DNA of 64,000 nucleotides from Corinectria fuckeliana (Eukaryota > Ascomycota > Sordariomycetes > Hypocreales > Nectriaceae). The notes beneath the pieces are model-generated. The model worked only from the letters and a program-made list of their open reading frames with translations. It was not told where the DNA came from and did not search any database. The DNA is taken from contig WPDH01000120.1 of the NCBI GenBank assembly GCA_019137255.1, forward strand, positions 62,001 to 126,000, given 5' to 3'. Of this stretch, positions 11,568 through 23,566 are shown one piece after another; position 1 is the stretch's first letter; every line of letters begins with the position of its first letter. The position numbers were made by a program, and so were the translations under genes.

Positions 11568-14500
11568 TTTCCGTGGCGAGGAGGAGAATGGGGATGTTGA
11601 TAAAGGCAGTGCGTAGATGCTTTGCCGAGGCGTAATTATGGTGGTGTGCAGGAAGAGGGAGGATATGAAGGCTAAGAGAAGAGGGAGAGGAAAGCGTCGA
11701 GGGAGGGAGTGATGGGAGAGGCTTTATGGCCGATGCCCTGAAAGCTTGGGCTAAAAAGAAGGTGCAAAAGGTGCAGGCGGTACTGTACGAGGCGTCGTCG
11801 GGAGGGTGTGACGGCGTTTGTGTTGGTGTGTATGCTGCGTCTCACAAAGGGATGCCTGCCGGGGATATCAAATGTACGAAATACAGGTGATGATAGGACT
11901 GGATGATATAGTATGCAGAGAGGGTATACAGTATGTAGAGAGGGTGGGAGGAGAGTGCCGAACGAGATGAGTGCGGGAATGGAAGTAGATGTAGGCAAGC
12001 CGAAGGTGGACGAGGACATCGGACCCGTCGATATAACAAGGTTGCGTAGTGACGTTGTTAGTAGATCCGAGCCGAGATACGCAGCTACGGGGCAGGGGGA
12101 GGGAGAAATGGGACAATGAATGGGCGGCAGCACAAACAAGGCAAGGGCAAGGCAAGGGCCAGGCAGCGGGTGGATTTTAGGCCGATGGCATGGAAGAGGC
12201 CGGGGGGGGCTTTTGGTGGGGAGGGTGGGAAGGGTGGGAGCCGTTGGATGCGAGTTGAAAGTTGCGGTCCCAAACATGTGTGAGACGGAGACGCCGACGG
12301 GTTTTGGATGTGGAGGGACACTGTGTGCGCATCACTGGGGATGGTGGAAGGAGGGGAAGCGGAGGCGGAGACGGGGACGGGGACGGGACGGAGACAAGAG
12401 CGAGATGGACCGACGGAGAATGGGGAGATGTCTATCATGTCACAAAGGGAGGGAGAAAAGGAAAACCAACACGAAGCCGTGAAGAACTTGTTGGACAGGA
12501 CCAGCGAATAGACAGGACAGGGAATGTATGTATGCATTCCGTGCAATGTAACGATGCACCTCAACTTGAACTTATGATGTTGGTCTCAGCCTGGTAAGCG
12601 CTCCAGAGCGAGAAGGTTCGGCCATGCTGGGCAGGGCGGCTGGATAGAGATGGGGAGACTGTGAGACAGCGACTGGGGATTAACTGGGGTGGGGGTTCGG
12701 CATGGATTGATGGATGGAGGGATGGCGGCGATTCTTGGGAGGAGTGTCCACCCAAAGACGACGAAGCAGAGGCCGACCGACCAGAGACCGACCACGGTCG
12801 GTATGACGGATGGGTACAAATAGTTCACATGAATGGATGGGTCCCCTCCGTCTGGGGTGGAAACGTGGGAATGCGGGACCGTGGAAGACGATTTACTATG
12901 TACATAGACCGGGCCTGGAACCCGACAAGGGACCCCTTGGTGTTACTTGGAGGTTAAGCTCAGCAACAGACAGATCAACTACCGGTGGGAGACTCCTTGG
13001 CAACTTACTATGTAGGTAGTAGGCAGCCGGATGATAATTCTCCATTTCATCTGCAGACAGATGCTAGCCTATTAACAAGCTTGGCTCTTTCTTTCTTCTC
13101 TCTCCTTCTCCGTTGGCTCCAACTCGGCTTTAACGTGGGGCCCAGCTTTTCCCAAACCGTCCGGGGCATCCAGAAGCGCCTGCGAGTGACTGGCTGGGCT
13201 GTCAGAGGGAGGGGGGCCCTTGAAGCCGCCCGCTACAGGGGATAAGCGCAACCCAGGGGACCGACACCCCCCACCTTTTGTGCAGCGAGATGCGGTGTGG
13301 GGTAAAAGGGAAAGCAAAAAAGAAAGAGTCGCTAGACTTTTTTTTGTCCTTTGTCGTCACTCCGGGATAGGACAGAAAAGAGGTATCGCACGCCTGGCTT
13401 CGGCGATAATTTGGGGATATACGCACATACACTAGAGGGAAGCACAGAGAGAAGGAGTTCGGGAGTGTGTGCGTGTGATAGCCCGTGCCTCGTCCCACCC
13501 GCAAGTCCATATCAAAGACTTCGTTATTGATGCAAGCCCTAAAATGGCTTCGTCTCGAAGCCCATGTACAGCGCATATTTCCCCTATCGCTAGCCACCAT
13601 CCGTCCAACCTTCCCGTGAGTTCCGTCCCCTCAGGAATGATGAGACTTTTGAACGAACTAGTCGGGTCCTCTAGACCCAGTCAATGTCGTGATAAGGTCC
13701 CTGCCACCGCCTTTGGCCGCGCGGGTCATTTCGGAATCGATCTAGCAGTGAATAGTAAACGGCCGGCCGTCGGTGGAGGATCCCGAGATTTCCCCTCGGT
13801 CCATATTTGTCTCATTGGCCCTTGGGCTCTCGGTCAATCGGCCAATCTCTAGCCCTCTTTCGCGTTTGTCCTTTTCTTCTACGGCGAATCGGCCTGGGAT
13901 TCCGGACGTCAAAGTCCGCATCTGCCTCGGGCCTTTGGTCCGCTTTTTGCTGTTTTTTTTTTTTTCGTCTTCCCCAGCACAGCAGTGCTGTACTTGCGTA
14001 TTTCGCCACACATCATAACCCCGGCCACGGAAGTCATTTCGTTTCGTGCGCGATCCCCGTGCGCGCTTGTTGTTCCCCATACTGCTGGGTCCCGGGGGGA
14101 GCAAATTCAGACCGAGCATCGACCGCGGGCTTTGCGGCTCACGAGCGGCTCCCCGACCTAGGGCGGGCTTCTGGACCTCCAGGACTGGGGAACCTCGTCA
14201 CGAGGCATTCGGACCGTTGGAGATTCCCTTGAAGATTTATAAGGACTCCGAGCTAGTCGTGGCCAAGAGGCCGCGGTTCTGCCGGCCTTTTTAAGCCTCA
14301 TCACCTGTGCTCCTATTAGGATATTGATGCTTCCAGGGCAATGCCGTAAGCTTGAGCCCCAAGCCAGCAAACTCAGAAGAACTAAACACCACGTCTTTTC
14401 AAACACCCAACCCACATCTCCCCGTGATTTCCGGACATTAGCTCTTACAAAGGCTTACCTCTGCTCACGATGATGACCGAATACCTGAACCAGTCACTTG

Positions 14501-15205
14501 CATTCCCTGAGGATATGCATCCGGGTGCCGCTCTTCGGTCCAGTCTAAGCTACATGTTAGAGGGAGACAGGCAACAGGAGCCAGAGCATCAACGCCCAAA
14601 AACTTTAAATTCAATGACGTTTCCCGCCTCGCTGTAGATCTCAGTCAGCTTGCCGCTCACTCAACTCATCCACGGACAGAACTCCGTTATGACGGCCGCA
14701 GAGACATTTCCCCACAGACTAACGAACGATCCCCCCCACGTGGCATGTTTGGAATCCCTTCGACGAAAAATGTCGGCAGAGCGCGACGGTACTGCCAGTC
14801 CACATCAACTGAATTCCGGCACTTTCAAGCCCTCCCGTAGACCCGTGGTGCTCGGTGGCCTCGGTATATGTAGCTTTTTCCCCGTCGCGGAAACTCGGGG
14901 GGCCCAATGGATGGTGGAGGCTTGGCTGCGAGGTATTGGGTACGTACCGCAGCCCGCAGCCTCGTTCCCCAATTGAGTTCCCCGGAGTTTGGCCGCGGTT
15001 GCCCAAACCCCCAAACTCCACTCTCCACTCCTTCGCGCTCTGAGCTTGGGAAGCTTCGCATCGCAGGCTCAACCAACCCTCGGAAGCTCCATTTGGCATC
15101 GCCCATTGCCATTGCCAACGCCGCACCCACTCCCCCGGCCACCGCGACACCCCGAGGCGCACGCCACGCCCGCGCCGTCCTCCCCTCCATCCTCCTCCCG
15201 GCTCA
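11568..15205. other. Long gene-poor region with low-complexity stretches
   Basis: About 3.6 kb without a supported gene. From 12115 to 12400 the DNA is made of short GA/GGC-rich words (GGCAAGG, GGGACGG), and 12700-12850 has ATGGATGG words. These keep several frames open by composition alone. A T-tract lies at 13953-13965. The last 300 bp before 15206 are C-rich and form the Sam35 promoter. I see no transposon ends or RNA gene. Confidence 0.45.
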
Positions 15206-16230
15206 ATGGCTGCCGCTGCCGCTGCCCCCCCTCCGGCCGATGCGCGCCACGGCGGCTGGTTCGCCGTCCCGGCCCCGGTCCGTGGCCTCTTCAACGTCTT
15301 CCCCCTCCGCGTCTACGGCCCCGAGGCCCTCCCCGTCCGCGCTCCGGCTGCGACCCGCGCCCGTCCGACCCTCTACGTCTTTGTCGCCGATGACGATGCG
15401 CCCCGTGGCCGCCCGAGCTTCAACCCGTCGTGTCTCAAGTGGCAGGTTTGTCCCCCCCCCACCCCGTCAGGCCCAATCCGAGTTGGGCCTCTGGTTAATG
15501 CTGCAAATGCAGACCGTCCTGAGGATTGCAGGCATCGACGTTGACCTCGTGCCTTCCAACAACCACGCCTCGCCCTCCGGCGCTCTGCCGTTCTTGCTTC
15601 TGCCGTCGTCGCCGTCCCCGAAGCCTTCGCCCGTGCCCCTGACCGGCGACAAGATCTACAAGTTCGCCCGCGAACACGCAACCCTCGACTTCCCGGACGT
15701 CACCTCCCCGCGCCTGGCAGCCTACCATGCCCTCTTGACGCAGAACATCCGCCCAGCGTGGGTAAGCTCTCCCCCCTCTCTGATGCAACTGCACAATGGG
15801 GGCAAGCTCCTAACCATGCTCGCAGCTCCATGCCCTCTACCTCATCCCCGCCAACGCCCCCCTCCTCACGAGTCTCTACCTCCCGCCCTCGATCCTCCTC
15901 CGCGCGCCGTTGCACTACACCCTCCGCACCGCCGCTACTTCCGAGATCCTCAAGACCACCCGCCGCGCACACATCACCCCGCCGCAAATCTACGCTGACG
16001 CTGCGGCCGCCCTGCGTTCCCTGTCCGCGGCCCTCTCCGACGACGACTGGTTCTTCGGTGGCTCGGGGCCGGGGCTCTTCGACGCAGATGTGTTTGCGTA
16101 CACGTACCTCATGCTCGACGATGCACTAGCGTGGGAGGATCATGCTCTCGCTAGATGTCTAGATGGTTTGGATAATCTGAGGAGACATCGTGAGAGGTTA
16201 TATAAACGATGTTGGGGTGGGAAGGCATAG
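15206..16230 (+). CDS. SAM35: Sam35/metaxin-like subunit of the mitochondrial sorting and assembly machinery
   Basis: Three exons (15206-15445, 15513-15761, 15826-16230) give 297 aa; both introns are in phase 0 and splice cleanly. The N-terminal half has the Sam35 pattern: VPAPVRGLFNVFPL, then TLYVF, then PSFNPSCLKWQ spliced to TVLRIAGIDVDLVPSNNHASP and SGALPFLL, a glutathione-transferase-like metaxin fold. The C-terminal half ends in the GST-C-like segment with DDDWFFGG, DADVFAYTYL and LDGLDNLRRHRERLY. Sam35 sits on the cytosolic face of the mitochondrial outer membrane and recognises beta-barrel precursors; that role is inferred from the family. No membrane segment is visible. A related metaxin/Sam37 assignment is the main alternative. 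Confidence 0.85.
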
Positions 16231-16964
16231 AAAAGGGATGCGAAATGTATTAGTAACAGGATGTAACACTGAAACTTGGCACACGACAGACACAAGTACA
16301 GGTATTGGAGCATTGATAGATATTGTATAACATATCAACCAGGGAACAGACACTGGGATAGACACAAAAGGGTCCACCGTTGAGTAACCCCTTACTGAAA
16401 ACCCAGGACTATTATGCTTGATCTGATTTCGAGGCAGCGCAAGGTCGTTTCGAAGTAATTATCTCTGGTCCTCGACTTCCGACAAATGTTCTATGCGCTT
16501 GACTACACAATACCCTTCCTGCCTACATCTCCTGAGGGACGCTTTGTTGTCCTATCGATCTGTGAAAACCACCCATCGCGCTCTGGCCACGTCTATAAGG
16601 CGCTTCTTTGTTGCTGCACAGCCCGCCCACCTAGGGCCCCAACACACCAGTTGCCCAGGACAGCTAAAATACAGTTGCAGTGGAAAAAAACCAGAATAGT
16701 CAAGACGTAAAGGTTGCGTATGCAGTGGAGGTGACGGAGGAGCAGTAATGAAGGAAACGAGAGCAGCCGCAGCTGTCAACGCGTATCGCATAGAGACCTA
16801 AACCGCCGGGACGCAGCAGAAGTGCAATTCGAGAGCGAGAGTGGAAAGGTGGCCCATTTGGCCGAAATCCTGCCAAACGCCGAGGTATGATCCGAACTCA
16901 TCATATGCGACACGAAACACCGAAAATCGAATATGCCAAATTAAGGTCCTAATTCACTGAAGCG
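16231..16964. other. Convergent gap between Sam35 and Gid1 genes
   Basis: This 734-bp stretch holds the 3' ends of two convergent genes. It is less GC-rich than the flanking coding sequence. Short open frames around 16486-16791 have no recognisable motif. I see nothing else in it. Confidence 0.5.
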
Positions 16965-19348
16965 CTAGATCTGCGTCGATCGAGGGACATCGTTCATAAC
17001 GTCATCGACCGACACGAAAGCACCCTCGCCGCCGTCCTGGCGAAGGTCCTCAAGAAGAACGCTAGTCTGAGCGTACAGCTTCTCCAGGGACGCGCGAGAA
17101 GACTTGCCGAGAGATACTGCTTCATGTTAGAGCAAGTCACCGCCGACAGTAACTTCATCGCAGGGGCACTCACATAAGATGGCCGAGTTGAGCTCCTCCG
17201 CGACTGCGACCCGTCCTTTTCTATCCAACAGGTGGCTGACCTGCGGTTCCGTCAGAGGATTCCGGTACGCCACCAGAGCCCAAATCTCATTCAGTGCCTT
17301 GGCGACCTCTTTCCGTGGGTCATTAGCATACTCGGCTTGCAGCGCCTGGCCGTACTCGAGCATGCTCCGCTCCAGCTCAACTAGCTCGGTTGAGTTCTCA
17401 GATCCATCATCATCTAGAGCTGCCCAAGTGGGGTTCTCGCTGCCGTTCATGTCCAAGTCCATATCTACTAGAGATGTCCCGACAGTGGCGTACACGCCAC
17501 CCTTCTTAGAGTCATTGAGCATGTTGAGCTGCGCCGCTTTTCGCACCATCTCAATGAATCTCCGACACCGTAACCTGAAGTCGACGTGCTCGTTGTCCTG
17601 TAGGACGTGAGGGTAATACGCATTTGTGTACTTGAGAGCCCGGTCAATATCGCCCTCTAGGATGGCTTTTCGTATACCTGAAACTTGTCAAACACTCGCA
17701 GCTAAGAGCAAAAATGGTGACAACTTACGTTGTCGATTGTTAGCATCCTCGTCGTCTCTGATGTTGAGGCCGTCGACTTTGATGCTGGGGTCGAGATTTA
17801 ATGCTTCCTTTTGCACTCTCATGTCTTCTGCAAAAGCCCGCGCTGTCTCCACGTAGCCATCGTGCTGTAGAAATTGGAGAACGAGAGCCTGGATAAGATC
17901 TGTCTCATTCATCCCCGGAACCAGCGTTGATGTTTCCGTAGTCTCGATATCTCTCTGAACCTTCTCACGCTCTTCCTATAAGGAGTCAGCCACGTACACC
18001 TTGAAGGATGAGCTGCACAATACATACACGCATCAGGTCATCAATGTTGTACACGAATGGAGTCTGTCCGAAATTGGCTCGGATGTATTCCCCAGGCTTC
18101 TTAAGGCTGATGGCCGGATGCAACTTGCCCCTAATGATATCATGAAAGGCGGTGCCTAGGGAAAGATGTCAGCACACACATCTACAAGCAAAACCTAGAT
18201 GGAACCAAGATTTAGACCCACCGAGCTTGACCCCATTCTTGGTGAAGAAGGCAGTATTGTCTCGGAAATTGACGCCGCAGCCTATCACGTCGCCTGTGTT
18301 GTAGCGTTGACCGTACTGTCGTCCAATATTCTGGCCGGTAAAACATCGTCCGTCGTCACCATGATAGCCCCAAGCCTCGGGCTCCCAGCCTATGGGCCGT
18401 GATAGGGTTGCTGTCTTGGTCGAGAAGCCGATACCTATGGTTGCACTGTTCACTCGTCAGCGCTCAGGCCGTCGTCATGCCGGTTGGGAGCTCGGCGTTG
18501 GGATGGTCTGATCAGACATACTCGTCTCGTTTGGCCGATAGTATTTGTACTTCGTAGTAATATAAGCCGCACTGGGCTGGCATATAGTTGTCGGCGCGGA
18601 CTGCGCATGCTTCGTGGTCGCGATCGTGCTGGTTCTTGGGCCCGACGTACTTGATGCTCAGGCCATCAGACTGGATCTCGATGCCGCCCCATTGGTCATC
18701 CTTGTTCCATTTCGAGGGCAAAGAGGCTAGGGGGTCCTCCTCCTCCTCGAAAACCGGAGGCCGTTCGATGACGGTGTGTGACATGCCTCGATGAGAGCCC
18801 GGGGGGAGGGGGTGTTGATGAGGGTTAAAAGTGGTCAAATTCGGATTGAGGCCGTTGGCCAACGTTCGGGTCGACTCTCGTGCCGCCTGGAGCTTAGACC
18901 TATGCGCCTCCTCGAGCTTCTTCACATACGTCGAGCCCTTTAGGTACGACGGGACGAAGAATGCATCCACCTCGTTCTGAGAGCCATCGGCAGCTTCTGC
19001 AGCCATGAGCATGTTGAAGGCCCGTGAAAAAGATGGCAACCCACCCCTCCACGCCCGGGGAGGGACCCCAGACTCGGCACCGTCCATGTTGACGAGATCC
19101 GCCACCCTGAGGCCTCCTGAACCTGTCGAGCCTGTCGAGCCTGTCGAGCCTCCAAGGGTCAAGTCGCCGGCCGAGTTGAGGAGCGAAGTGCGAGCGGGAT
19201 GCGAGTAGAAGGTGGCGGCTGCCCCGGAGCCGGAGGAGACAGTGTATGGGACGAAGTTGCGGGCGGTGGCGCGAGAGGATGGGGTTGGGGCGGGAGGGGA
19301 AGCGGGATCTTGGAAACCCGAGGAGCCGTGTTGGTAAGGCCCAGCCAT
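16965..19348 (-). CDS. GID1: Gid1/Vid30 (RanBPM-like) subunit of the GID/CTLH ubiquitin ligase
   Basis: Six exons on the minus strand: 19348-18522, 18445-18222, 18155-18028, 17975-17729, 17677-17174 and 17116-16965, giving 693 aa. All five introns have GT...AG ends and restore frame. Residues 1-190 are disordered and Gly/Ser/Pro-rich. A SPRY domain follows (from LPSKWNKDDQWGG through ATIGIGFSTK and GCGVNFRDNTAFFTKNG), then a LisH helix pair (TDLIQALVLQFLQHDGY), CTLH (IRKAILEGDIDRALKY) and a C-terminal CRA region. This is the full RanBPM/Gid1 layout. The family scaffolds the GID/CTLH E3 ligase and recruits substrate receptors; in yeast it targets gluconeogenic enzymes. The start is the first ATG in frame, MAGPYQHG; the open frame further upstream begins only with TTG. 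Confidence 0.9.
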
Positions 19349-20920
19349 GGTCTCGGGCGAAGGCGAAGAAGTCGTGGTTGGAGATGGTGCTTGCCTGCAA
19401 CGAGAGAAAGCACTGGCGGGCGAAGCTCTTGAGGGGAGGGAGCTCCCGGGCAAGCGCTTCTTGGTGTCCGGGGAGCCGTCAGTTTGCGGCGGGCACCACC
19501 GGGATCGAGGTGCGGAATCGGCGAGGACCAGCTCGGGGGAAACAAGAGGCGGCTAATAAAGAATCGAGGTGCGAGAGCGAGGGACGGTTGGAGGAAGAGT
19601 GGGAGAGAGATGTGAATCCAAGAGATGGCGTCAGTCAACGAGCGGTTGCTATGTCGAGAGTACGTAGAGTGGAGGCACTGGAGGGCGGAGAACGGAGAGC
19701 GGACGGGGGTGGAGGTAGTTCCGTCCAGGTGCCGTTACCACACAGAACACCTTAGTACCCAGTACCTATCTACAGTACTAACATAGATAGGTAGCGACCC
19801 ACTTTCGCTGCGCATTCGCCCAAAGCACCACTATCACAAAGGGTGACGAGGACTCGGCCGGAACAGGCAAACAAGTATCTAAGTTCTTGATGGGGGGACT
19901 TTAATCAAGGAATTTAAGAAGCAAGAGAAGGCATAGACGGAGAGAAATGCATGGCGCTCGTCTCGTCTCGTCTCGCTACGGGTGTTTGTCCGAGGGCAAA
20001 AGCCACACCACGTATCAGTCGCGCGTTGCAGCAGCTGCCATGCTGTCATGGTCAATCACGAGGACAAAGTCGCCCCTGAGTATCAGGCAGGTATGTAAGT
20101 AAGCCAGGCCTTACCTATGTACCTCTTGCTCGCAGTTAGGCTCGATGCTACTGCGTTCTATCGTGGGCTGCAGCCGCTCCATGAGGCCCGCCTCTCCCTA
20201 ACGCTAGGGGGGGTCCAGGCCGTACCTTTTCCCCCGCTTCTACCTACATAGTACCTAGATTATTACTTCGTAAACACCCGGCCGGATGAGGAGCCCTTCC
20301 ACCGTGATTCAAGACGGATTTCCTCTGTTCTCTTCGTCAAACCCGCCCGGTTGTGCTTTACAGCTACTGTCGCTGGTGGATGAAGATCCATGTAATCAAC
20401 ACGATAATTAGCAGCCGGGGCACGCCGTGGTTCCGCTGGGATTGGGCCAGAAACGATATAGGCAATGTCCACTCATCAGCCCAGTTTCCCCGAACACGCT
20501 CGTTGTAATCTATCTAGGCCTACGTGGTACGGCTGGCTGGATGTGGATGATGACTTGTTATTCCGGGTGGCTTTAGTAGTCTATTCGCTGCTGCATTGCT
20601 CGTCTTCCCCCCTCCCGCCGTCATCCAGCCCAACTACCAGTTAAGTATTAGTTGCTTTCAACGACCTGCCTAGGTATCCGTTCCTAAAGAGTACATCTCA
20701 TCTTTACAGTCACGAGCCCGTTCATCAGGTCCCGTCTAACCGTGGTCGAAGCCCGATGCCGGCGTCGCCTCCAGGCCACACATGCCTAAGCGCGCCTGAC
20801 CACATGCCTCCCAGCAACGCCCGACCATTCGAGAAGAACCACAGGCAGATGAATCATTGCACTGGACGTTCCGGCTTGAAGACTTGAGAATAAAAACTGC
20901 CAAGAAATACATACTGCATA
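19349..20920. other. Intergenic region upstream of Gid1
   Basis: A 1.57-kb gap holding the Gid1 promoter and the 3' region of the coiled-coil gene. It contains several TACCTA/TAGGTA words (for example around 19755-19795, 20095-20120 and 20236-20258). Open frames inside it lack motifs. Confidence 0.45.
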
Positions 20921-22735
20921 TTAGGCCAACTTGTTTCCCTGTCCGCCACCCACGCCGCTCCCAGATCTCTGGCTCCTGGTCGACACCGACGACGCCGTCA
21001 TGTGATCCCTCTCCCTCGCTCGAGCAGACTGCGACGCCGCACGATGGGAGTACGACGCCGCCTCACCGTGGCTTTCCACAACCACCGCCGGCCCTCTGCT
21101 CTCCCGCAGCTCCTTCACCACCGCCATCGCGCCTCGCCGCCCGTGCTCGCCGGACCGCCGCTTGAAGCTCGTGCTGCTCCTCCGCAGCGTCCGCGGCTGC
21201 GCGCCCTCCTTGCTCGCGGCCATGGCGGCCCCTTGGGCGCTGAACAGCGCGAACCCGTGGAAGAGCGGCTCATAGTAGTCTTCCCCTGCCTCGCTACCGT
21301 CTTCCTGGCCGTCGTCCCCCATGTAGATCTTGGGGAACAGTACGGCTATCGGGACCGGGCCGAAGGTCTCGAGCGCCATCTGCTGCTGGGACAGGTCGTC
21401 TCCGTCTCGTATTTCGCCGTCGTAGTGGCGCTTCGAGTCCTCTTCGGGGTCCCAAATCATCGGGTTCAGCTCGACAACCGCCTGTGCGCGCTGCCTAGTC
21501 CTCTGGAGCCTTTGCCACAGCTGCGACGCCTCGGCAAACATCTCTCGCAGCGCTTCTGTAAAAAGGTCCTCCTGCGCGCCGTCATCGCGGAGCCACGGGC
21601 TGAGGACGGACCGCACTGCCTCGGCTGCCTGAGCAGGCACCTCCCTCCCCTTGCGTGAATCCTCGGAAATCTTTGCTAACTGGCATCGAATTATCGTCGC
21701 TGGTAACGGATGCGTCTGGTCTAGCCATTCTAGGGCCTGGAAGAGCCCGCTCAGATGGGCACTGGTGGCATCGTCCACGAGGTAGACGTCTCGGAAGATG
21801 CTCGCGGACAACTCTTGAGCAATGACGGCTTCGGCCAAGGCGCAACGGATACACTGAGCTACCTTCGTTTCGGAAAGCACCTGTGGGATCCGTGACAAGG
21901 CTGGACTTGTCACATCAATCAGGACCTAGGACCTGGTTAACCCCGCCAAATCTCTAGATATGTCTCAACACTTACATCAGAGTTTGGGATCGTTCGGTTG
22001 AAGTGGCTCCAGACTAGATCATGCAACCTGCCGGCCAACCTGCCGAATTGTTCTCTCCTACTAGCATGGTCAGCACGTAGAATGTCGTGGATAACGCGGA
22101 GGCAGTCCTCACGTCGCTTTCGGATCCAACGGAAGGAGTCCTAGGTCGTTCCGCAACTCTTCCAGGGTCCCTCGGCATCTTTGCAAGTCCTCTCGTTTCT
22201 TTCTTAGCTGGATGGCCTTCATTTCGACGCTATCATTCAAGGATCCATTGGCCTGTTGCAACTCCTCCACTTTGCTCTTGAGATTGTCTAGTTCCTGCTG
22301 GAGTCGAGTCGACTTCTGTCCTGCGTCTTTGGCTGCCTTTTGGTCCTTCTTGGCAGTGGTTCTCAATGTCCTGAGCTCTTCCAGGTCTTTCGTGTGCTGT
22401 TTCTCGTCCGCGTCCCAAGCCCTGAACTTATCCTGGAACATGCACATTGCAGATTCATTAGCCATCTTGAGCTCGCCCACGCAAGACTGCAACTCGGAAA
22501 CTTCATTCTCCTTCTCCTGCATCCCCTTCCTGGCCTGCGCCAGCTGGCTGCACACATCGTCGTAGGCCTGTATGCCAACGCCGTCCTTGCGCAGCTCGTC
22601 AAAGTCACTATAGAGCTTCTGCAATCTTGCCGCGAGTCCCTGGCCGCTCGATAACCGGGAACCCAATGGTCCTTGCGGCTGCTTTTCTTTCGCAGCTGCT
22701 GTGGTTCGCTTGCCCTTGTCGGATTTGTCGGTCAT
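20921..22735 (-). CDS. Uncharacterised coiled-coil protein with conserved C-terminal domain
   Basis: Three exons on the minus strand (22735-22113, 22057-21976, 21925-20921) give 569 aa. The 54-nt and 50-nt introns have GTGAGG and GTAAGT donors with TAG acceptors. Residues 1-40 are basic and Gln/Ala-rich. Residues about 40-205 are a heptad-rich coiled coil with many Lys, Glu and Leu. The second half (from FGRLAGRLHDLVWSHFNR on) is a mixed helical domain rich in conserved-looking Leu, Trp and Ala, ending in a Ser/Arg-rich basic tail. I do not recognise the family. The layout fits a structural or chromatin-associated protein, but no function should be assigned. It is divergent from the RBR ligase gene. 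Confidence 0.75.
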
Positions 22736-23566
22736 ACTGGCGAATCTGTCACAACGACTGTCGTTAGTTGTTCGAGAGAGAATGGCTGTTGTTCATAAGA
22801 TTCTAACAAGTACGGTCCTCCTGCTGGCTTCGTCTAGAGTTATATACACATCGTCCCATGTTTATGTGTTAGCTAGAGTAGCATCACGCAGCCTCCTCTT
22901 CAGTTGCCGCCCACCATCTTCGGCTGCCTACAGGGTCGTCGGTGGAAACTCCGAGTGCCATTTGTCGCCTGAGCGGCGCGTGGGTATCATCGGACGCCAC
23001 TACCGTCAAAGGCTGCGCGTTTCCGAGCCAAATGCCCAATGCCTGGCCTTTTTTCCTTACTATGCGTTGCATTGCGTGCGCTGGGCCTCCAAAGTGTTCC
23101 GTTGCGCTGTCGAAACTGCATGCGGGAGGCCGACCAGAAGCCAACCGCCCATCAATATCCCAAGCTAGTCTCTAGCTGAGCAGGCTGACGAATGCTTCTT
23201 TGTTTGTTCATTCGTTCAATTGCTAAGCTATATCTCAGCGGCTATTGGTCGTGGAAATATCCATCATTATCCTTCATTCTAGAAGTAGGTCATGTGATTG
23301 GCCTGACTTCGAACTCAGCGAGAACTCTCTATCTACCTACCTAGCCGGATAGAACTTCTCCTCATTTTTCTTTTCTGACTCCCACCCTCACGTTGGTGTT
23401 TTTCTCCTTCCAACCCAAGAACGGTCCCACGGCCGACTTACCACAGCTGACGAAAACTGTCATATACGAACTAGGTCTCGAGGCTAGCTATCGCTCAAAC
23501 CCCCTCTCCTACCCTATCTAGTTCTACAACTCAGAACGCGTCCTTTCTCCCCGAAAACGTGGCAAG
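22736..23566. promoter_or_regulatory. Shared promoter region between the coiled-coil gene and the RBR ligase gene
   Basis: An 831-bp region lies between two divergently transcribed genes and must hold both promoters. It contains TACCTACCTAG-type words near 23333-23345 and a CT-rich leader before the RBR start. Open frames at 22701-23175 show no motif. Confidence 0.45.

Noticed and set aside
11672..12597. Overlapping long frames on both strands
   Set aside because: The DNA is low-complexity GA/GGC-rich; all frames are open by composition and none shows a protein motif.
19349..19453. N-terminal extension of Gid1
   Set aside because: The upstream frame begins with TTG; the first ATG at 19348 has a good context and gives a typical protein.
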